Origin: Pseudopedobacter sp038243635
GTDB taxonomy: Bacteria; Bacteroidota; Bacteroidia; Sphingobacteriales; Sphingobacteriaceae
Length of the DNA stretch: 64,000 bases
Direction: 5' to 3'
NCBI GenBank assembly: GCA_038243635.1
Contig: JBBSQW010000012.1
Location: forward strand, 1-64,000
The notes under the pieces were generated by a model, which saw only the letters and a program-made list of their open reading frames with translations, did not search any database and had not been told where the DNA came from. The translations under genes were made by a program, and so were the position numbers. Positions 1 to 8,800 of this stretch are shown piece after piece. The number at the start of each line of letters is the position of its first letter. Positions within the stretch are counted from its first letter, which is position 1.

Positions 1-744
1 ACCACTAATTCCTTCTAAGTTTGTTTTTTTGGTAATGATGTTTACAATTCCTGAAGTTCCTTCGGCATCGTATTTAGCAGATGGAGAAGTGATGACTTCT
101 ACACTTTTAATTTGATCTGCAGGAATTGCTTTTAAAGCATCGGCCATATTGCCGGCCATTGTGCCTGATGGTTTCCCATTAATTAAAACCTTTACATTAT
201 TGCTTCCTCTCAATGATAAATTACCATCGTAATCCACTGAAAGTAAAGGCACTTTACGTAAAACATCAGTCGAATTCCCTCCTGCAATGGCAACGTCTTT
301 TTCAGCGTTATAAACTATTTTGTCAATCTTATTTTCAATCAAGTTCGCCTGACCGGTTACTGTAACTTCGTTCAGCATTTTATTGCTTTGCGATAGCGTG
401 ATTTCTCCCAAATTTAAATCTGGCTTAGATAAAGTTGTTTCTACGTTATCAATAATTTTGGTGTTATAACCAATAAAAGAGATGGTTAACCGGTATTTTC
501 CGGGTTTTACGTTCTCTATTTTAAAAGCACCTTTTCCGTCTGCCAAAGAACCATTTGTCGATTTTGCTTGCCCAGTTTTACCGAGTGCTACCGTAGCATA
601 TTCTACCGGCTTTTTGGTAAGCGAGTCGATAACCGTAGCTGTGATTTTTCCGGTGAGCGTGTTTTGTGGTTCTGCCCCTGGGAATTGAGCAAACAGACTA
701 GAATTGAAAATAAGGGTGATGAGAAAAATATATAAGTACTTCAT
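1..744 (-). CDS. TonB-dependent receptor / outer-membrane beta-barrel protein, N-terminal part (truncated by window edge)
   Basis: Reading leftward from the ATG at 744, 248 codons stay open to base 1. The first 19 residues (MKYLYIFLITLIFNSSLFA) are a signal peptide. Next comes a carboxypeptidase-regulatory-like beta-sandwich (about residues 30-110: TGKITATVIDSLTKKPVEYA, then KPGKYRLTISFIGY). After it lies a TonB plug domain with NEVTVTGQ, DVLRKVPLLSVD, GSNNVKVLINGKPSG and SVEVITSPSAKYDAEGT. This order is known for Bacteroidota outer-membrane receptors of the OMP_b-brl_3 type, which import nutrients or act as signalling barrels. The barrel itself lies outside the window, so the substrate cannot be named. 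No SusD partner is visible. Confidence 0.9.
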   Translation of the reverse strand, partial: MKYLYIFLITLIFNSSLFAQFPGAEPQNTLTGKITATVIDSLTKKPVEYATVALGKTGQAKSTNGSLADGKGAFKIENVKPGKYRLTISFIGYNTKIIDNVETTLSKPDLNLGEITLSQSNKMLNEVTVTGQANLIENKIDKIVYNAEKDVAIAGGNSTDVLRKVPLLSVDYDGNLSLRGSNNVKVLINGKPSGTMAGNMADALKAIPADQIKSVEVITSPSAKYDAEGTSGIVNIITKKTNLEGISG

Positions 745-1269
745 ATGTCAATTTTTATTCTGATAGGAAATTGGGTACAATGTTACGGAAAATGTATGTT
801 TTTTTTGTGCCGTTTTTGTTACGTAAACACGGAGAGAGATTGTTGCTAATTCAATGTTTGCATGAGTGACCGGCTGTGTGAGAAAATCTTTATCCGTTCT
901 GGAACGAGAAAGATTGAAAAAGATGATTTAAAACACATTTGTGAATTGTCTTGTATTGTTGCCACGACGAAGGAAATGAAGTTGCCATTCATATAAGTTT
1001 TATAATAGCATACACCTTTTTAGAGCGTGTCCAAGCAGAGTCATCTGCGAGAAACCTTGCTTGGACGGCAATAACGAAAAACGCTGAAGTATGAATGAAT
1101 CTCCATTAGAAAGTCCAGGCAGATTCTCGGAGTTATTGCTTCGTGAATTCTAACGTTGAATAGATATTGGAAATCACAGTTTGTGATTTCCAATAAAGTT
1201 TAGATATATTTATTTCACAAAACCTTGAACTTATGTCAAAAAGCATATTGTTATCTGATGAAATCGTTA
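745..1269. other. intergenic region holding the receptor promoter area and a REP hairpin
   Basis: No convincing coding frame is seen over these 525 bases. The right part holds REP-type hairpin sequence related to a second copy at 1527-1552. This is the usual setting of a REP-associated transposase, of which a fragment follows. Confidence 0.6.
1031..1064. repeat. REP-like hairpin, copy 1
   Basis: CCAAGCA (1031-1037) is the inverse complement of TGCTTGG (1058-1064). The core TCTGCGAGAAACCTTGCTTGG closely matches the copy near 1535-1560 (TCTGCGAGAGACCCTGCTTGG). The two copies flank a RAYT-type transposase fragment. Confidence 0.65.
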
Positions 1270-1500
1270 CTAATAATATTTACTTGATAAGGGGGCAAAA
1301 GGTAATGCATGAACATGATTTGGCATAATTACAAATCCCGTGGTTTCAATCGAATATTTTTCTCTGATCAAATTTAACCAGTTACAAACTAAATCATAGG
1401 ATTTTGTGATTTCAAATAATGGAATCCAGTCAAAACAGGTAAACGTAACGAACCAAGTTTTATCGGTTGTATTGTGAATAGTTTTGATTGCCATTTTCAA
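1270..1500 (-). pseudogene. REP-associated tyrosine transposase (RAYT, IS200-like Y1 family) fragment
   Basis: This is a 76-residue remnant whose end carries FVIMPNHVHAL, the HUH (His-x-His) metal motif region of Y1/RAYT transposases. WFVTFTCFDWIPLF upstream matches the first beta strand of that family. Intact RAYT proteins are roughly 150-250 residues and have a catalytic Tyr after the HUH motif. Here the frame runs into unrelated residues (PFAPLSSKYY) and stops just after the motif, so the nuclease cannot work. Related hairpins on both sides (1031-1064, 1527-1552) fit the known RAYT-REP partnership. The exact start (Met1 or Met3) is unsettled. Confidence 0.75.
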
Positions 1501-1526
1501 ATGTAGTGATTCTATTGGACACTAAC

Positions 1527-1552
1527 GCAGGGTCCTCTGCGAGAGACCCTGC
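1527..1552. repeat. REP-like hairpin, copy 2
   Basis: GCAGGGTC (1527-1534) pairs perfectly with GACCCTGC (1545-1552) around a 10-base loop and is followed by TTGGACGG, which copy 1 shares. It lies just upstream of the RAYT fragment. Confidence 0.7.
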
Positions 1553-1587
1553 TTGGACGGAGAGAGTAATTAAAATTAAAAAAAGAC

Positions 1588-2290
1588 TTAAAAAGGATAC
1601 GGTTCCCATTTAAAATCGTCGTCTAGCTCCCTGAAATTGTTCGATTCAATTTTTTTAATCAACTTTTTAAAAAATGCATCTATATTCTCAATAAAAAAAA
1701 ATATTAATCTTTCATCCACGATAACTACATAACTCATGTAATTAATCATAATCATCTTTTGGTATTTATTAACTAATGAATATTCCTTTTGTTTTTCAAT
1801 TGGTAAATCGTCGTCAGTCATTAAGTTACCGTTATTATGAACAATTATATTCCTTAATTTAAAAATATCTTTAATGATTTCCCACTCTTTATTTAACTCA
1901 TCTAAACTTATCTCAAAAATTAGCAATAAATACTTTTACATTTCTCTATTTGATTTAATGCGTTTATATCTTTTAATTTTATTTTTTTCTCTGTTTGTTT
2001 TTGAGTTAGCTTCACAATCATTGTAAAGTGGTATTCGATATAAGAGTATAAGCTAACTAACATAGAATTATAATATAGCTTAGGAAAAGATCTAAAATGT
2101 GTATCAATCTCATCTTGATATATTCCATCAATAAGATGCTCAATGTCAAAATTCAATCGTTTTTCCATCCGAATAATTTCGTTGATTCTTTCTTGTTCTT
2201 CTGAAATTCTTAAAGCATTTATTGATACGAATTCCTTAAAAAATTTATTTCTTGCTTCAAGCTGGAATATCCCAAGCTTATATTTGCCAT
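1588..2290 (-). pseudogene. HEPN-type (putative RNase/toxin-like) protein, broken by two single-base frameshifts
   Basis: Three reading-frame segments join into one protein of about 230 residues if one base is added at each of two points. Segment 1 starts at the ATG at 2290 (MANISLG). The frame shifts near 2269 and continues IFQLEARNKFFKEFVSINAL, then EEQERINEIIRMEKRLNFDI, SMLVSLYSYIEYHF and on to EKCK. A second shift occurs in an AAAA run near 1935, after which the frame continues LLIFEISLDELNKEW, DIFKLRNIIVHNNG and ends DDDFKWEPYPF. RNIIVH is the R-x4-H motif typical of HEPN domains, which are often RNases in toxin-antitoxin or abortive-infection systems; YSYIEYHF resembles the first HEPN helix. 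No nucleotidyltransferase (MNT) partner is adjacent. HEPN assignment rests on these motifs only. Confidence 0.6.
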
Positions 2291-2340
2291 TTTATATTGT
2301 TTTTATAGCTAAAATACATCAACCAGTACCTAAAAAACGA

Positions 2341-2375
2341 AAAAGCTCGTTTGAAAATATTTCAAACGAGCTTTT
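2341..2375 (-). terminator. rho-independent terminator after htpG
   Basis: A perfect 15-bp stem (AAAAGCTCGTTTGAA / TTCAAACGAGCTTTT) with a 5-base loop lies 27 bases beyond the htpG stop. On the minus strand the 3' arm ends in a T run. The A-rich flank means it may also stop transcription from the other side. Confidence 0.85.
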
Positions 2376-2401
2376 CTCACTTGCCTTTAAATTTATATAA
2401 C

Positions 2402-4285
2402 TTAAATCAAACTCACACTTCTATTCACAAAAGCAGTTAAATCAGCTCCGGTTAACATACCTTGAGAAAGCAAAGCCAAATCAAAAGCTTGCTTAGCTAA
2501 AGCAGATTGTTCAGCTTCATCAGTGCTAGCCAAAATTTTGTTTACAATTTTATGGTTTCCGTTGATGGCAACTTTGTAACTATCTGGCATATTTCCGTAG
2601 AAACTCATACCACCGCCCATTGCAGCCATGTCTTTCATTCTACGCATAAACTCATCCATAGTAACCGTTACAGGTAACTCATCGGGACTTAAAGCTTCTA
2701 CTTCAACTTGGTAAGCAGGTTTGCTGATCGCTTTTTCAAAGATTTCTTTAATCTGCTTCGTTTGGTCCTCGCTTAAAACGTGTTCCATCTTCTCCCCTTT
2801 GTCAATCAGTTTGTCGGCAGTGCTAGAATCCACACGTTTCAATTGTGTTTTTTCTAATTTCTGCTCCATCTGACTTACAAAATGTGAGTCAATTTGCGTA
2901 TCCATCAACAAAACATCGTAACCTTTTCGGGTTGCTGATTGGATAAAACCATCCTGCTTTGAAGGGTCAACCGTATATAGGTAAACCAAATTCCCGTCTT
3001 TATCCGTTTGGGTATCTTTTACTTTATCACGGTACTCATCCATGGTAAAGTTTTTCTTTTCGGTATTAGTGAACAAAGCGAAATCTTTAGCCTTATCGTA
3101 GAATTTCTCTTCGCTAATCATACCGTACTTCACAAATAAGCCTATATCGCTCCATTTGGTTTCGTAAGCCGCTCTGTCTTTTTTAAACAGTTCACCTAGT
3201 TTTTCAGCAACTTTTTTAGTGATATAGCTGTTAATTTTCTTCACGTTGCTATCAGCCTGTAAGAAACTTCTGGAAACGTTCAACGGAATATCTGGTGAAT
3301 CGATTACACCATGCAATAACATCAAAAACTCAGGAACAATGTCTTTTACCTCGTCAGTAATAAACACTTGGCGACTAAATAATTTAATTTTGTTTCTCTG
3401 GATTTCAACATCGTTTTTCAATTTTGGGAAGTATAAAACGCCAGTTAAATTGAAAGGATAATCCACGTTTAAATGGATCCAAAACAAAGGGTCTTCTTGG
3501 AAAGGGTAAAGTTCTTTGTAAAATTTAATATAATCTTCGTCTTTTAATTCAGACGGAGACTGCGTCCAAATTGGTTTTGCACCATTAATTACGTTTTCAA
3601 CTTCAACAGATTTGTATTGTTTTTTACCTTCCGCATCTTCACCGTCTTCAACGCTATCGGTTGTTGTTCCAAAAACCAGTTTTACAGTTAAAAACTTAAA
3701 ATACTTATCTAAAATTGTCTGTAGTTTTTGTTGGTCTAAAAACTCTTCCGATTCGCTGTTAACATGTAAAATAATATCTGTTCCGCGAGTTGTTCTTGTT
3801 CCTTCTTTAATCTCAAATTCTGTACTACCGTCGCAAATCCAAGCTGCAGGCTCTGCACCTTCTTGGTAAGATAATGTTTGAATTTCTACATGGTCAGAAA
3901 CCATAAATGCAGAATAGAAACCTAAACCAAATTTACCGATGATCTCATTGGCATCTTTAGCATCTTTAAATTTCTCTACAAATTCAGTTGCTCCAGAAAA
4001 AGCAATCTGGTTAATGTATTTCTTTATCTCTTCGGCAGTCATTCCCAAACCATTGTCAGAAACGGTAATGGTTTTTTTGTCTTTATCAAAAGCAACGTTA
4101 ACTTGTAGGTCGCCAAGTTCGCCATTGTACTGACCTAAACCCGATAGTCTTTTTATTTTTTGCGTAGCATCTGCTGCGTTAGAAACTAATTCTCTTAAAA
4201 ATATCTCGTTATCAGAGTATAAAAACTTTTTGATGATGGGGAAAATATTCTCCGTGTGAATTGAAATTGTTCCTTTTTCCTGCAT
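2402..4285 (-). CDS. htpG: molecular chaperone HtpG (bacterial Hsp90)
   Basis: This 627-residue protein is the usual HtpG length. It is an ATP-driven homodimeric cytoplasmic chaperone that remodels client proteins with DnaK. The N-terminal GHKL ATPase is clear: FLRELVSNAADA carries the catalytic Glu and Mg-binding Asn, then DNGLGM binds nucleotide and GKFGLGFYSAFMVSD forms the lid. The middle domain has IPLNVSRSFLQ with the conserved Arg that reaches ATP, and the C-terminal third is the dimerisation domain. The start MQEKGTISIHTENIF aligns with the family N-terminus. It is monocistronic, with a strong terminator at 2341-2375 and a long divergent upstream region. Confidence 0.97.
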   Translation of the reverse strand: MQEKGTISIHTENIFPIIKKFLYSDNEIFLRELVSNAADATQKIKRLSGLGQYNGELGDLQVNVAFDKDKKTITVSDNGLGMTAEEIKKYINQIAFSGATEFVEKFKDAKDANEIIGKFGLGFYSAFMVSDHVEIQTLSYQEGAEPAAWICDGSTEFEIKEGTRTTRGTDIILHVNSESEEFLDQQKLQTILDKYFKFLTVKLVFGTTTDSVEDGEDAEGKKQYKSVEVENVINGAKPIWTQSPSELKDEDYIKFYKELYPFQEDPLFWIHLNVDYPFNLTGVLYFPKLKNDVEIQRNKIKLFSRQVFITDEVKDIVPEFLMLLHGVIDSPDIPLNVSRSFLQADSNVKKINSYITKKVAEKLGELFKKDRAAYETKWSDIGLFVKYGMISEEKFYDKAKDFALFTNTEKKNFTMDEYRDKVKDTQTDKDGNLVYLYTVDPSKQDGFIQSATRKGYDVLLMDTQIDSHFVSQMEQKLEKTQLKRVDSSTADKLIDKGEKMEHVLSEDQTKQIKEIFEKAISKPAYQVEVEALSPDELPVTVTMDEFMRRMKDMAAMGGGMSFYGNMPDSYKVAINGNHKIVNKILASTDEAEQSALAKQAFDLALLSQGMLTGADLTAFVNRSVSLI

Positions 4286-4659
4286 GATAATATGTCTATT
4301 TTATTTATTTAATATTTACATACGGAGCTTATCAATGCTTGTTCCAAAGGATTTTTTGGTGTCAATTTGGCAGAAGGATTTTGTTAACCATCCTATATAT
4401 AAACACCGAATCAAATAATGAAAGCATTTTGATGGCTATGCGTATAATATGCTATCCTTTTTTTTGCCTGTTGCTAAATGATTATAAAAACAACAAACGA
4501 TGCACATACTGTCCTTAACGCGTAATCTTGTTCCTAACACAAATCATATTTATCGATATAAAATTTCATCCTTAAACAGATCAACTTATTTTTGTTGCTT
4601 CAACGTAAATAAAAGTAAAAATCTTTATTTCTTTTCTGGAGATAATCTATTTTTGGAAC
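4286..4659. promoter_or_regulatory. divergent intergenic region between htpG and the DACNV gene
   Basis: These 374 bases hold no credible gene and must contain both promoters. A TAnnTTTG-type box (TATTTTTG, about 4647-4654) sits only a few bases before the ATG at 4660. It is too close for a normal leader unless that mRNA is nearly leaderless. No heat-shock operator was recognised. Confidence 0.4.
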
Positions 4660-5799
4660 ATGGGCATTACTACATACCAAGCAGCAAAATCAGCTTCGCC
4701 ACTGATTGAAGATCATTTTAGAAATCTCATCAATAATGCCCTATCAAAAGGTGAATTACACTTAGCCAAAGCGCCCAACCATCAAGTTATAGAAGAAATT
4801 ATTAATGCTGCTTTCTGGGCAAGTTTGCGCAAGGAAGAGGGCAATTCTCCGAAAATTTCTATCGCTTATTTATCACCAGAGCAAGCTGAACAACCCTTGT
4901 TGTTTGGCTCAAAATTACCATTAACGGTTTCGGTTTTAACCAAGCTTGCCCCCGGAGTAGAAAGAGCAGGAATACACCTTGGTGTTTGGGAAGAAAACGG
5001 TTTACTATATATTTGGGGCACTACTTTAAAAATTCCAAATTATTGCTTTGTATTAGATGTTTCTGAACCGGGTTTAATTGTAGTAAAGCATCGCCGTTTA
5101 CAAGGCTTTGGAAAGTATACGAACGTAGCTGTATTAAAAGGCGACGAAATTAAGTTTGTGAATAAAGATTACGGTCATTTTAAAGAATGTCCTTCTTTTA
5201 TCACTGCTCTTTTAAACATTGATGCACCCTGTTCTTATAATGATGGCGTAAACGTTTTAATTCAGCTGGCAGTTTCCATGCGAGCTCATCAACACGGTGG
5301 ATTATTGCTGGTTGTACCGCCCCAATCAAGCTTATGGAAACGTTCTATTGTGCATCCTTTGCAATATCCAATATATCCAACATTTGGTTCGTTAGCTGGT
5401 TTATTGAGCCAAGACCAAAAAGAACATACAAATACATCTTGGCAAACAGCATTGCTTAATGAAGTAGAAAATATTGCCGGCTTAACCGCTGTTGACGGAG
5501 CAACGGTTATTGGTAGAGACCATCATTTACATACTTTTGGGGCAAAAATTGTTAGGAGTAACGACACCGCAACTGTAGAAAAGGTGCTTTTTCTAGAACC
5601 GCTTAGGAATACCGAACCCATCATCAAATTTATTGGAGAAGTTGGAGGTACACGTCATTTTGCAGCAGCGCAATTTGTTTATGATCAGCATGATGCTTTG
5701 GCTATGGTAGCTTCGCAAGACGGCCATTTTACGGTTTTCAATTGGTCGCCAGCTTTGGAAATGGTGCAAGCTTACCGAATTGACACCTTGTTGATGTAG
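4660..5799 (+). CDS. putative DACNV-type sensor protein with diadenylate-cyclase (DisA_N-like) domain
   Basis: A 379-residue soluble protein. The C-terminal third matches the DAC fold of cyclic-di-AMP synthases: AVDGATVIGRDHHLHTFGAK holds the DGA motif (D279-A281), and GGTRHFAAAQFV (R332-H333-F334) sits where canonical enzymes have RHR. The final strand reads VASQDGHFTVF where cyclases usually have a VVSEE-like stretch. The first 230 residues would be the DACNV-type sensor region, a Bacteroidota-rich family predicted in nucleotide-signalling surveys. Product and activity are unproven. Because one of the three RHR residues and the SEE acid are replaced, a changed product or loss of catalysis is possible. 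It stands alone, and no c-di-AMP receptor or phosphodiesterase is next to it. Confidence 0.7.
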   Translation: MGITTYQAAKSASPLIEDHFRNLINNALSKGELHLAKAPNHQVIEEIINAAFWASLRKEEGNSPKISIAYLSPEQAEQPLLFGSKLPLTVSVLTKLAPGVERAGIHLGVWEENGLLYIWGTTLKIPNYCFVLDVSEPGLIVVKHRRLQGFGKYTNVAVLKGDEIKFVNKDYGHFKECPSFITALLNIDAPCSYNDGVNVLIQLAVSMRAHQHGGLLLVVPPQSSLWKRSIVHPLQYPIYPTFGSLAGLLSQDQKEHTNTSWQTALLNEVENIAGLTAVDGATVIGRDHHLHTFGAKIVRSNDTATVEKVLFLEPLRNTEPIIKFIGEVGGTRHFAAAQFVYDQHDALAMVASQDGHFTVFNWSPALEMVQAYRIDTLLM

Positions 5800-5803
5800 T
5801 TTA

Positions 5804-5852
5804 AAGTCCGAGGTCCGCAGTCAGCGGTCATCCGTCGGCGGGCTACGGACTT
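5804..5852. repeat. short inverted repeat downstream of the DACNV gene
   Basis: AAGTCCG (5804-5810) is matched by CGGACTT (5846-5852), with GC-rich sequence between. There is no T run, so a terminator role is weakly supported; it may be a remnant of a palindromic element. Confidence 0.4.
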
Positions 5853-5897
5853 CTTAGCTATCCAAAAAAATAAATATCTTGCAGCAAATTAGCACAC

Positions 5898-6596
5898 ATG
5901 AAAACTCTTTTTTTTATTCTACTCACTTTTTTTTCGGTTTCAACTTTCGCGACAAAACCGACCGACACTTATGTGAAAATGGAAACCAATTACGGTACTG
6001 TTTACATTAAATTGTACAATGAAACTCCTAGACATCGGGACAACTTCTTTAAACTAGCGAAAGAAGGAACGCTGGATAGTACTTTATTTCATCGTGTTAT
6101 TCAAGAATTTATGATTCAGGGTGGTGATGTTACTTCTAAAACTGCCAAACAAGGCGACCAATTGGGTGGAGGCGATATTGGCTACACCGTTCCTGCTGAA
6201 TTTTCAGCCAACTTATTCCATAAAAGAGGAGTTTTATCTGCAGCTAGAGATAACAATCCAGCGAAAGCTTCTAGTGGTTCTCAGTTTTATATTGTTCAAG
6301 GAAAAAAGTACACTGATACCGAATTGGACGGAATAGAGAATAACCGTTTAGAAAACAGAAAATTCACACCTGAGCAAAGAGAAATTTATAAAACTATTGG
6401 CGGTGCTCCGTTTTTGGATGGTTCTTATACCGTGTTTGGCGAAGTGGTAAAAGGAATGCAAATGGTCGATAATATTTGCACCGTAAAAGTCGATAGAAAC
6501 GACCGACCTTTAACAGATATTAAAATGAGTGTTTCATTGGTGGAGAAGAAAGAGTTGAAAATGCTCCTAAAAGAACTTAAAACTAAAAAAGCCTAA
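5898..6596 (+). CDS. peptidylprolyl isomerase, cyclophilin type, exported
   Basis: A 232-residue protein with an N-terminal signal peptide (MKTLFFILLTFFSVSTFA). A cyclophilin domain follows: VKMETNYGTVYIKLYNETP, then LFHRVIQEFMIQGGD, which carries the catalytic Arg and the FMIQGG signature. Further on are ASSGSQFYIVQG and YTVFGEVVKGMQMVDNI. Cyclophilins catalyse cis-trans isomerisation of prolyl bonds, and the signal peptide puts this one in the periplasm. The insert between YIVQGKKYTD and the FGEV block is typical of Bacteroidota exported cyclophilins. It precedes the exonuclease gene by 52 bases in the same direction. Confidence 0.93.
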   Translation: MKTLFFILLTFFSVSTFATKPTDTYVKMETNYGTVYIKLYNETPRHRDNFFKLAKEGTLDSTLFHRVIQEFMIQGGDVTSKTAKQGDQLGGGDIGYTVPAEFSANLFHKRGVLSAARDNNPAKASSGSQFYIVQGKKYTDTELDGIENNRLENRKFTPEQREIYKTIGGAPFLDGSYTVFGEVVKGMQMVDNICTVKVDRNDRPLTDIKMSVSLVEKKELKMLLKELKTKKA

Positions 6597-6648
6597 AGCA
6601 AAAGGCAGAAAGCTTAAAGCGATTTGCTTGGAATTATAAAATTAATAA

Positions 6649-7416
6649 ATGAAGATCATATCATACAACGTTAACGGAATTAGGGCGGCAATTAATAAAG
6701 AGTTTTTTGCGTGGCTACAAGCTGCTGAAGCTGACGTGGTTTGTTTACAAGAGATTAAAGCCACGCCAGATCAAATTGCAGATATTGCTGTTTTAGAAAC
6801 TTTAGGCTATAAACATTACTGGTTTCCGGCAGAGAAAAAAGGATACAGCGGGACCGCAATCTTCTCTAAAGTCGAGCCCGACCATGTGGAGTATGGCTGT
6901 GGAATAGAAGAATATGATAGAGAAGGGCGTGTAATTCGAGCAGATTTTAAAGATTTCTCTGTAATCAGTGCTTATTTTCCATCTGGCAGTAGTGGTGATA
7001 TACGCCAAGTTTTTAAATATAAGTTTTTAGATGATTTTGCTGATTACATTGCAAAGCTAAAGGTTGATTTCCCGAAACTGGTAATATCCGGCGACTATAA
7101 TATTTGCCATAGAGCGATTGATATCCATAATCCTAAATCAAATGCCAATTCATCAGGTTTTTTACCCGAAGAAAGAGCTTGGATGGATAGTTTTATTCAC
7201 CTGGGTTTTATTGATACTTTCAGACACTTTAACGCTGATCCGCATAATTACACTTGGTGGAGTTATAGAGCTGGTGCAAGAGGTAAAAACTTAGGTTGGC
7301 GTATTGATTATCACATGTGTACCGTTGAGTTATCAGACAATTTAAAAAGAGCGGCTATTTTGCCAGAAGCAAAGCACTCTGATCATTGTCCGATTTTATT
7401 GGAATTGGCTTTTTAA
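6649..7416 (+). CDS. xth: exodeoxyribonuclease III (AP endonuclease family)
   Basis: A 255-residue protein with the exonuclease III/AP endonuclease fold. MKIISYNVNGIRAA holds the metal-binding Asn, and CLQEIKA holds the metal-binding Glu. GYSGTAIFSK, SGDYNICHRAIDIHNPK (catalytic Asp/Asn) and the C-terminal KHSDHCPILLEL (Asp-His pair) complete the active site. It cuts DNA 5' of abasic sites and degrades 3' ends in base excision repair. Length and start fit the family. No operon partner is evident. Confidence 0.95.
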   Translation: MKIISYNVNGIRAAINKEFFAWLQAAEADVVCLQEIKATPDQIADIAVLETLGYKHYWFPAEKKGYSGTAIFSKVEPDHVEYGCGIEEYDREGRVIRADFKDFSVISAYFPSGSSGDIRQVFKYKFLDDFADYIAKLKVDFPKLVISGDYNICHRAIDIHNPKSNANSSGFLPEERAWMDSFIHLGFIDTFRHFNADPHNYTWWSYRAGARGKNLGWRIDYHMCTVELSDNLKRAAILPEAKHSDHCPILLELAF

Positions 7417-7458
7417 TTACCTAAACACATCTTACAGTTAATTACACAACAAAAAACT

Positions 7459-7576
7459 AAACCACATAGAGACATAGCAAATTACCGTTTAACTGAAAAA
7501 TAGTAAATCCGACCAAATAAGCTATAATGCACCGCTAAACTTTAAAAAATCTATGTCAGCTATGTTTCTATGTGGT
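7459..7576. repeat. AACCACATAG-type palindromic intergenic element
   Basis: The left end AACCACATAGAGACATAG is inverse-complementary, with few mismatches, to the right end CTATGTTTCTATGTGGT. The 118-bp element lies between xth and a histidine kinase gene. Related ends occur at 12963-13088, 40269-40396, 53128-53279 and about 60650-60775. Confidence 0.7.
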
Positions 7577-7597
7577 GAAAAAAATTCAAATTACTAA

Positions 7598-8800
7598 ATG
7601 GGTCTTTACGAAAATAAACGTAGGTGGAAGTATTTTTTGCTAATTGGCGCAGTGGTTATTGCTGCAACCTCGTTATGGTACACCGATTTATTGGTCCGGG
7701 GAATTTCACAATCGGAACGTACAAGAGCAGAAGTTTGGAGTCAGAGTTTTAAAAAAATGTTTGAAACGGATAACGAAGAAATGATGAATTACCTTTTTAC
7801 CGTGAAAGACAGTTTAGTTGTACCTGCAATTGTAACGGATGATAGGGATTCCATTATCACTTATACTGCGCTTGATACCACCAAAACTTATTATAAAATA
7901 GACACCGACCGGAAATATGATCCACAATATTTTTTACGGCAACTGAAAAGTATGAAAGCCCAACACGACGCCATTCCTATAGAAATGAATGGCAACGTAA
8001 AGTACGTTTACTATAAAGACAGTTTTCTGCTTACCCAATTGCGTATTTTCCCCTATATTCAGCTTACTATTATTGCGCTGTTTTTAATGACGGCCTATTT
8101 AATTTTTAACTCTTCTCGGCGAACGGAACAAAACCAAGTTTGGGTAGGATTGGCTAAAGAAACTGCGCACCAATTGGGTACGCCCATATCATCTTTAATG
8201 GCGTGGATAGAACTTTTGAAAAGCAAGTTTGATGCAGAAGAAGACCCGCTTATTTTACAGATGGAAAATGACATGAAGCGGTTAGAAATTGTGGCGGATC
8301 GATTTTCTAAAATTGGTTCAATGCCGGTTTTAACCAGTCATTCAGTTTACGAAACCATTAAAGATTATGTTGATTATTTTAGTGTTAGGGTGAGTGATAA
8401 AATAAGCTTCGAGGTTAACGGCGACGAGAATCAAGAAGCCTTACTAAACATCCCTTTATTTGACTGGGTAATAGAAAATATTTTAAAAAATGCGGTAAAC
8501 GCAATTGGAGGCGAAGGTAAAATATCGGTTAACATTATAGAAAATATTGCGAAAGAGCAGATATTTGTGGATATTACCGACACTGGAAAGGGAATTCCTC
8601 GTTCAAAATTTGACGCTATTTTTCAGCCTGGTTTTACCACCAGAAAAAGAGGATGGGGTTTAGGATTATCCCTCACCAAGAGAATAATTGAAAACTACCA
8701 TAAAGGACATATTTTTGTAAAAGAATCTGAAATTGGAAAAGGAACAACATTTAGAATCATCATTAAAAGCAGCTTAAACTATGTACCAACCACTAGCTAA
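7598..8800 (+). CDS. membrane sensor histidine kinase
   Basis: A 400-residue kinase with one N-terminal membrane helix (YFLLIGAVVIAATSLWY, about 12-28), a periplasmic sensor of about 110 residues, and a second helix (QLTIIALFLMTAYLIF). The cytoplasmic kinase core follows. The phospho-accepting His is H191 in KETAHQLGTPISS, the HQLGTP form common in Bacteroidota. The ATPase shows NILKNAVNA (N box), DTGKGIP (G1) and GWGLGLSLTKRII (G2). No response regulator is adjacent, so it is an orphan kinase. Its last 20 bases overlap the DinB gene, which suggests co-transcription of 7598-9727. Signal and partner are unknown. Confidence 0.92.
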   Translation: MGLYENKRRWKYFLLIGAVVIAATSLWYTDLLVRGISQSERTRAEVWSQSFKKMFETDNEEMMNYLFTVKDSLVVPAIVTDDRDSIITYTALDTTKTYYKIDTDRKYDPQYFLRQLKSMKAQHDAIPIEMNGNVKYVYYKDSFLLTQLRIFPYIQLTIIALFLMTAYLIFNSSRRTEQNQVWVGLAKETAHQLGTPISSLMAWIELLKSKFDAEEDPLILQMENDMKRLEIVADRFSKIGSMPVLTSHSVYETIKDYVDYFSVRVSDKISFEVNGDENQEALLNIPLFDWVIENILKNAVNAIGGEGKISVNIIENIAKEQIFVDITDTGKGIPRSKFDAIFQPGFTTRKRGWGLGLSLTKRIIENYHKGHIFVKESEIGKGTTFRIIIKSSLNYVPTTS

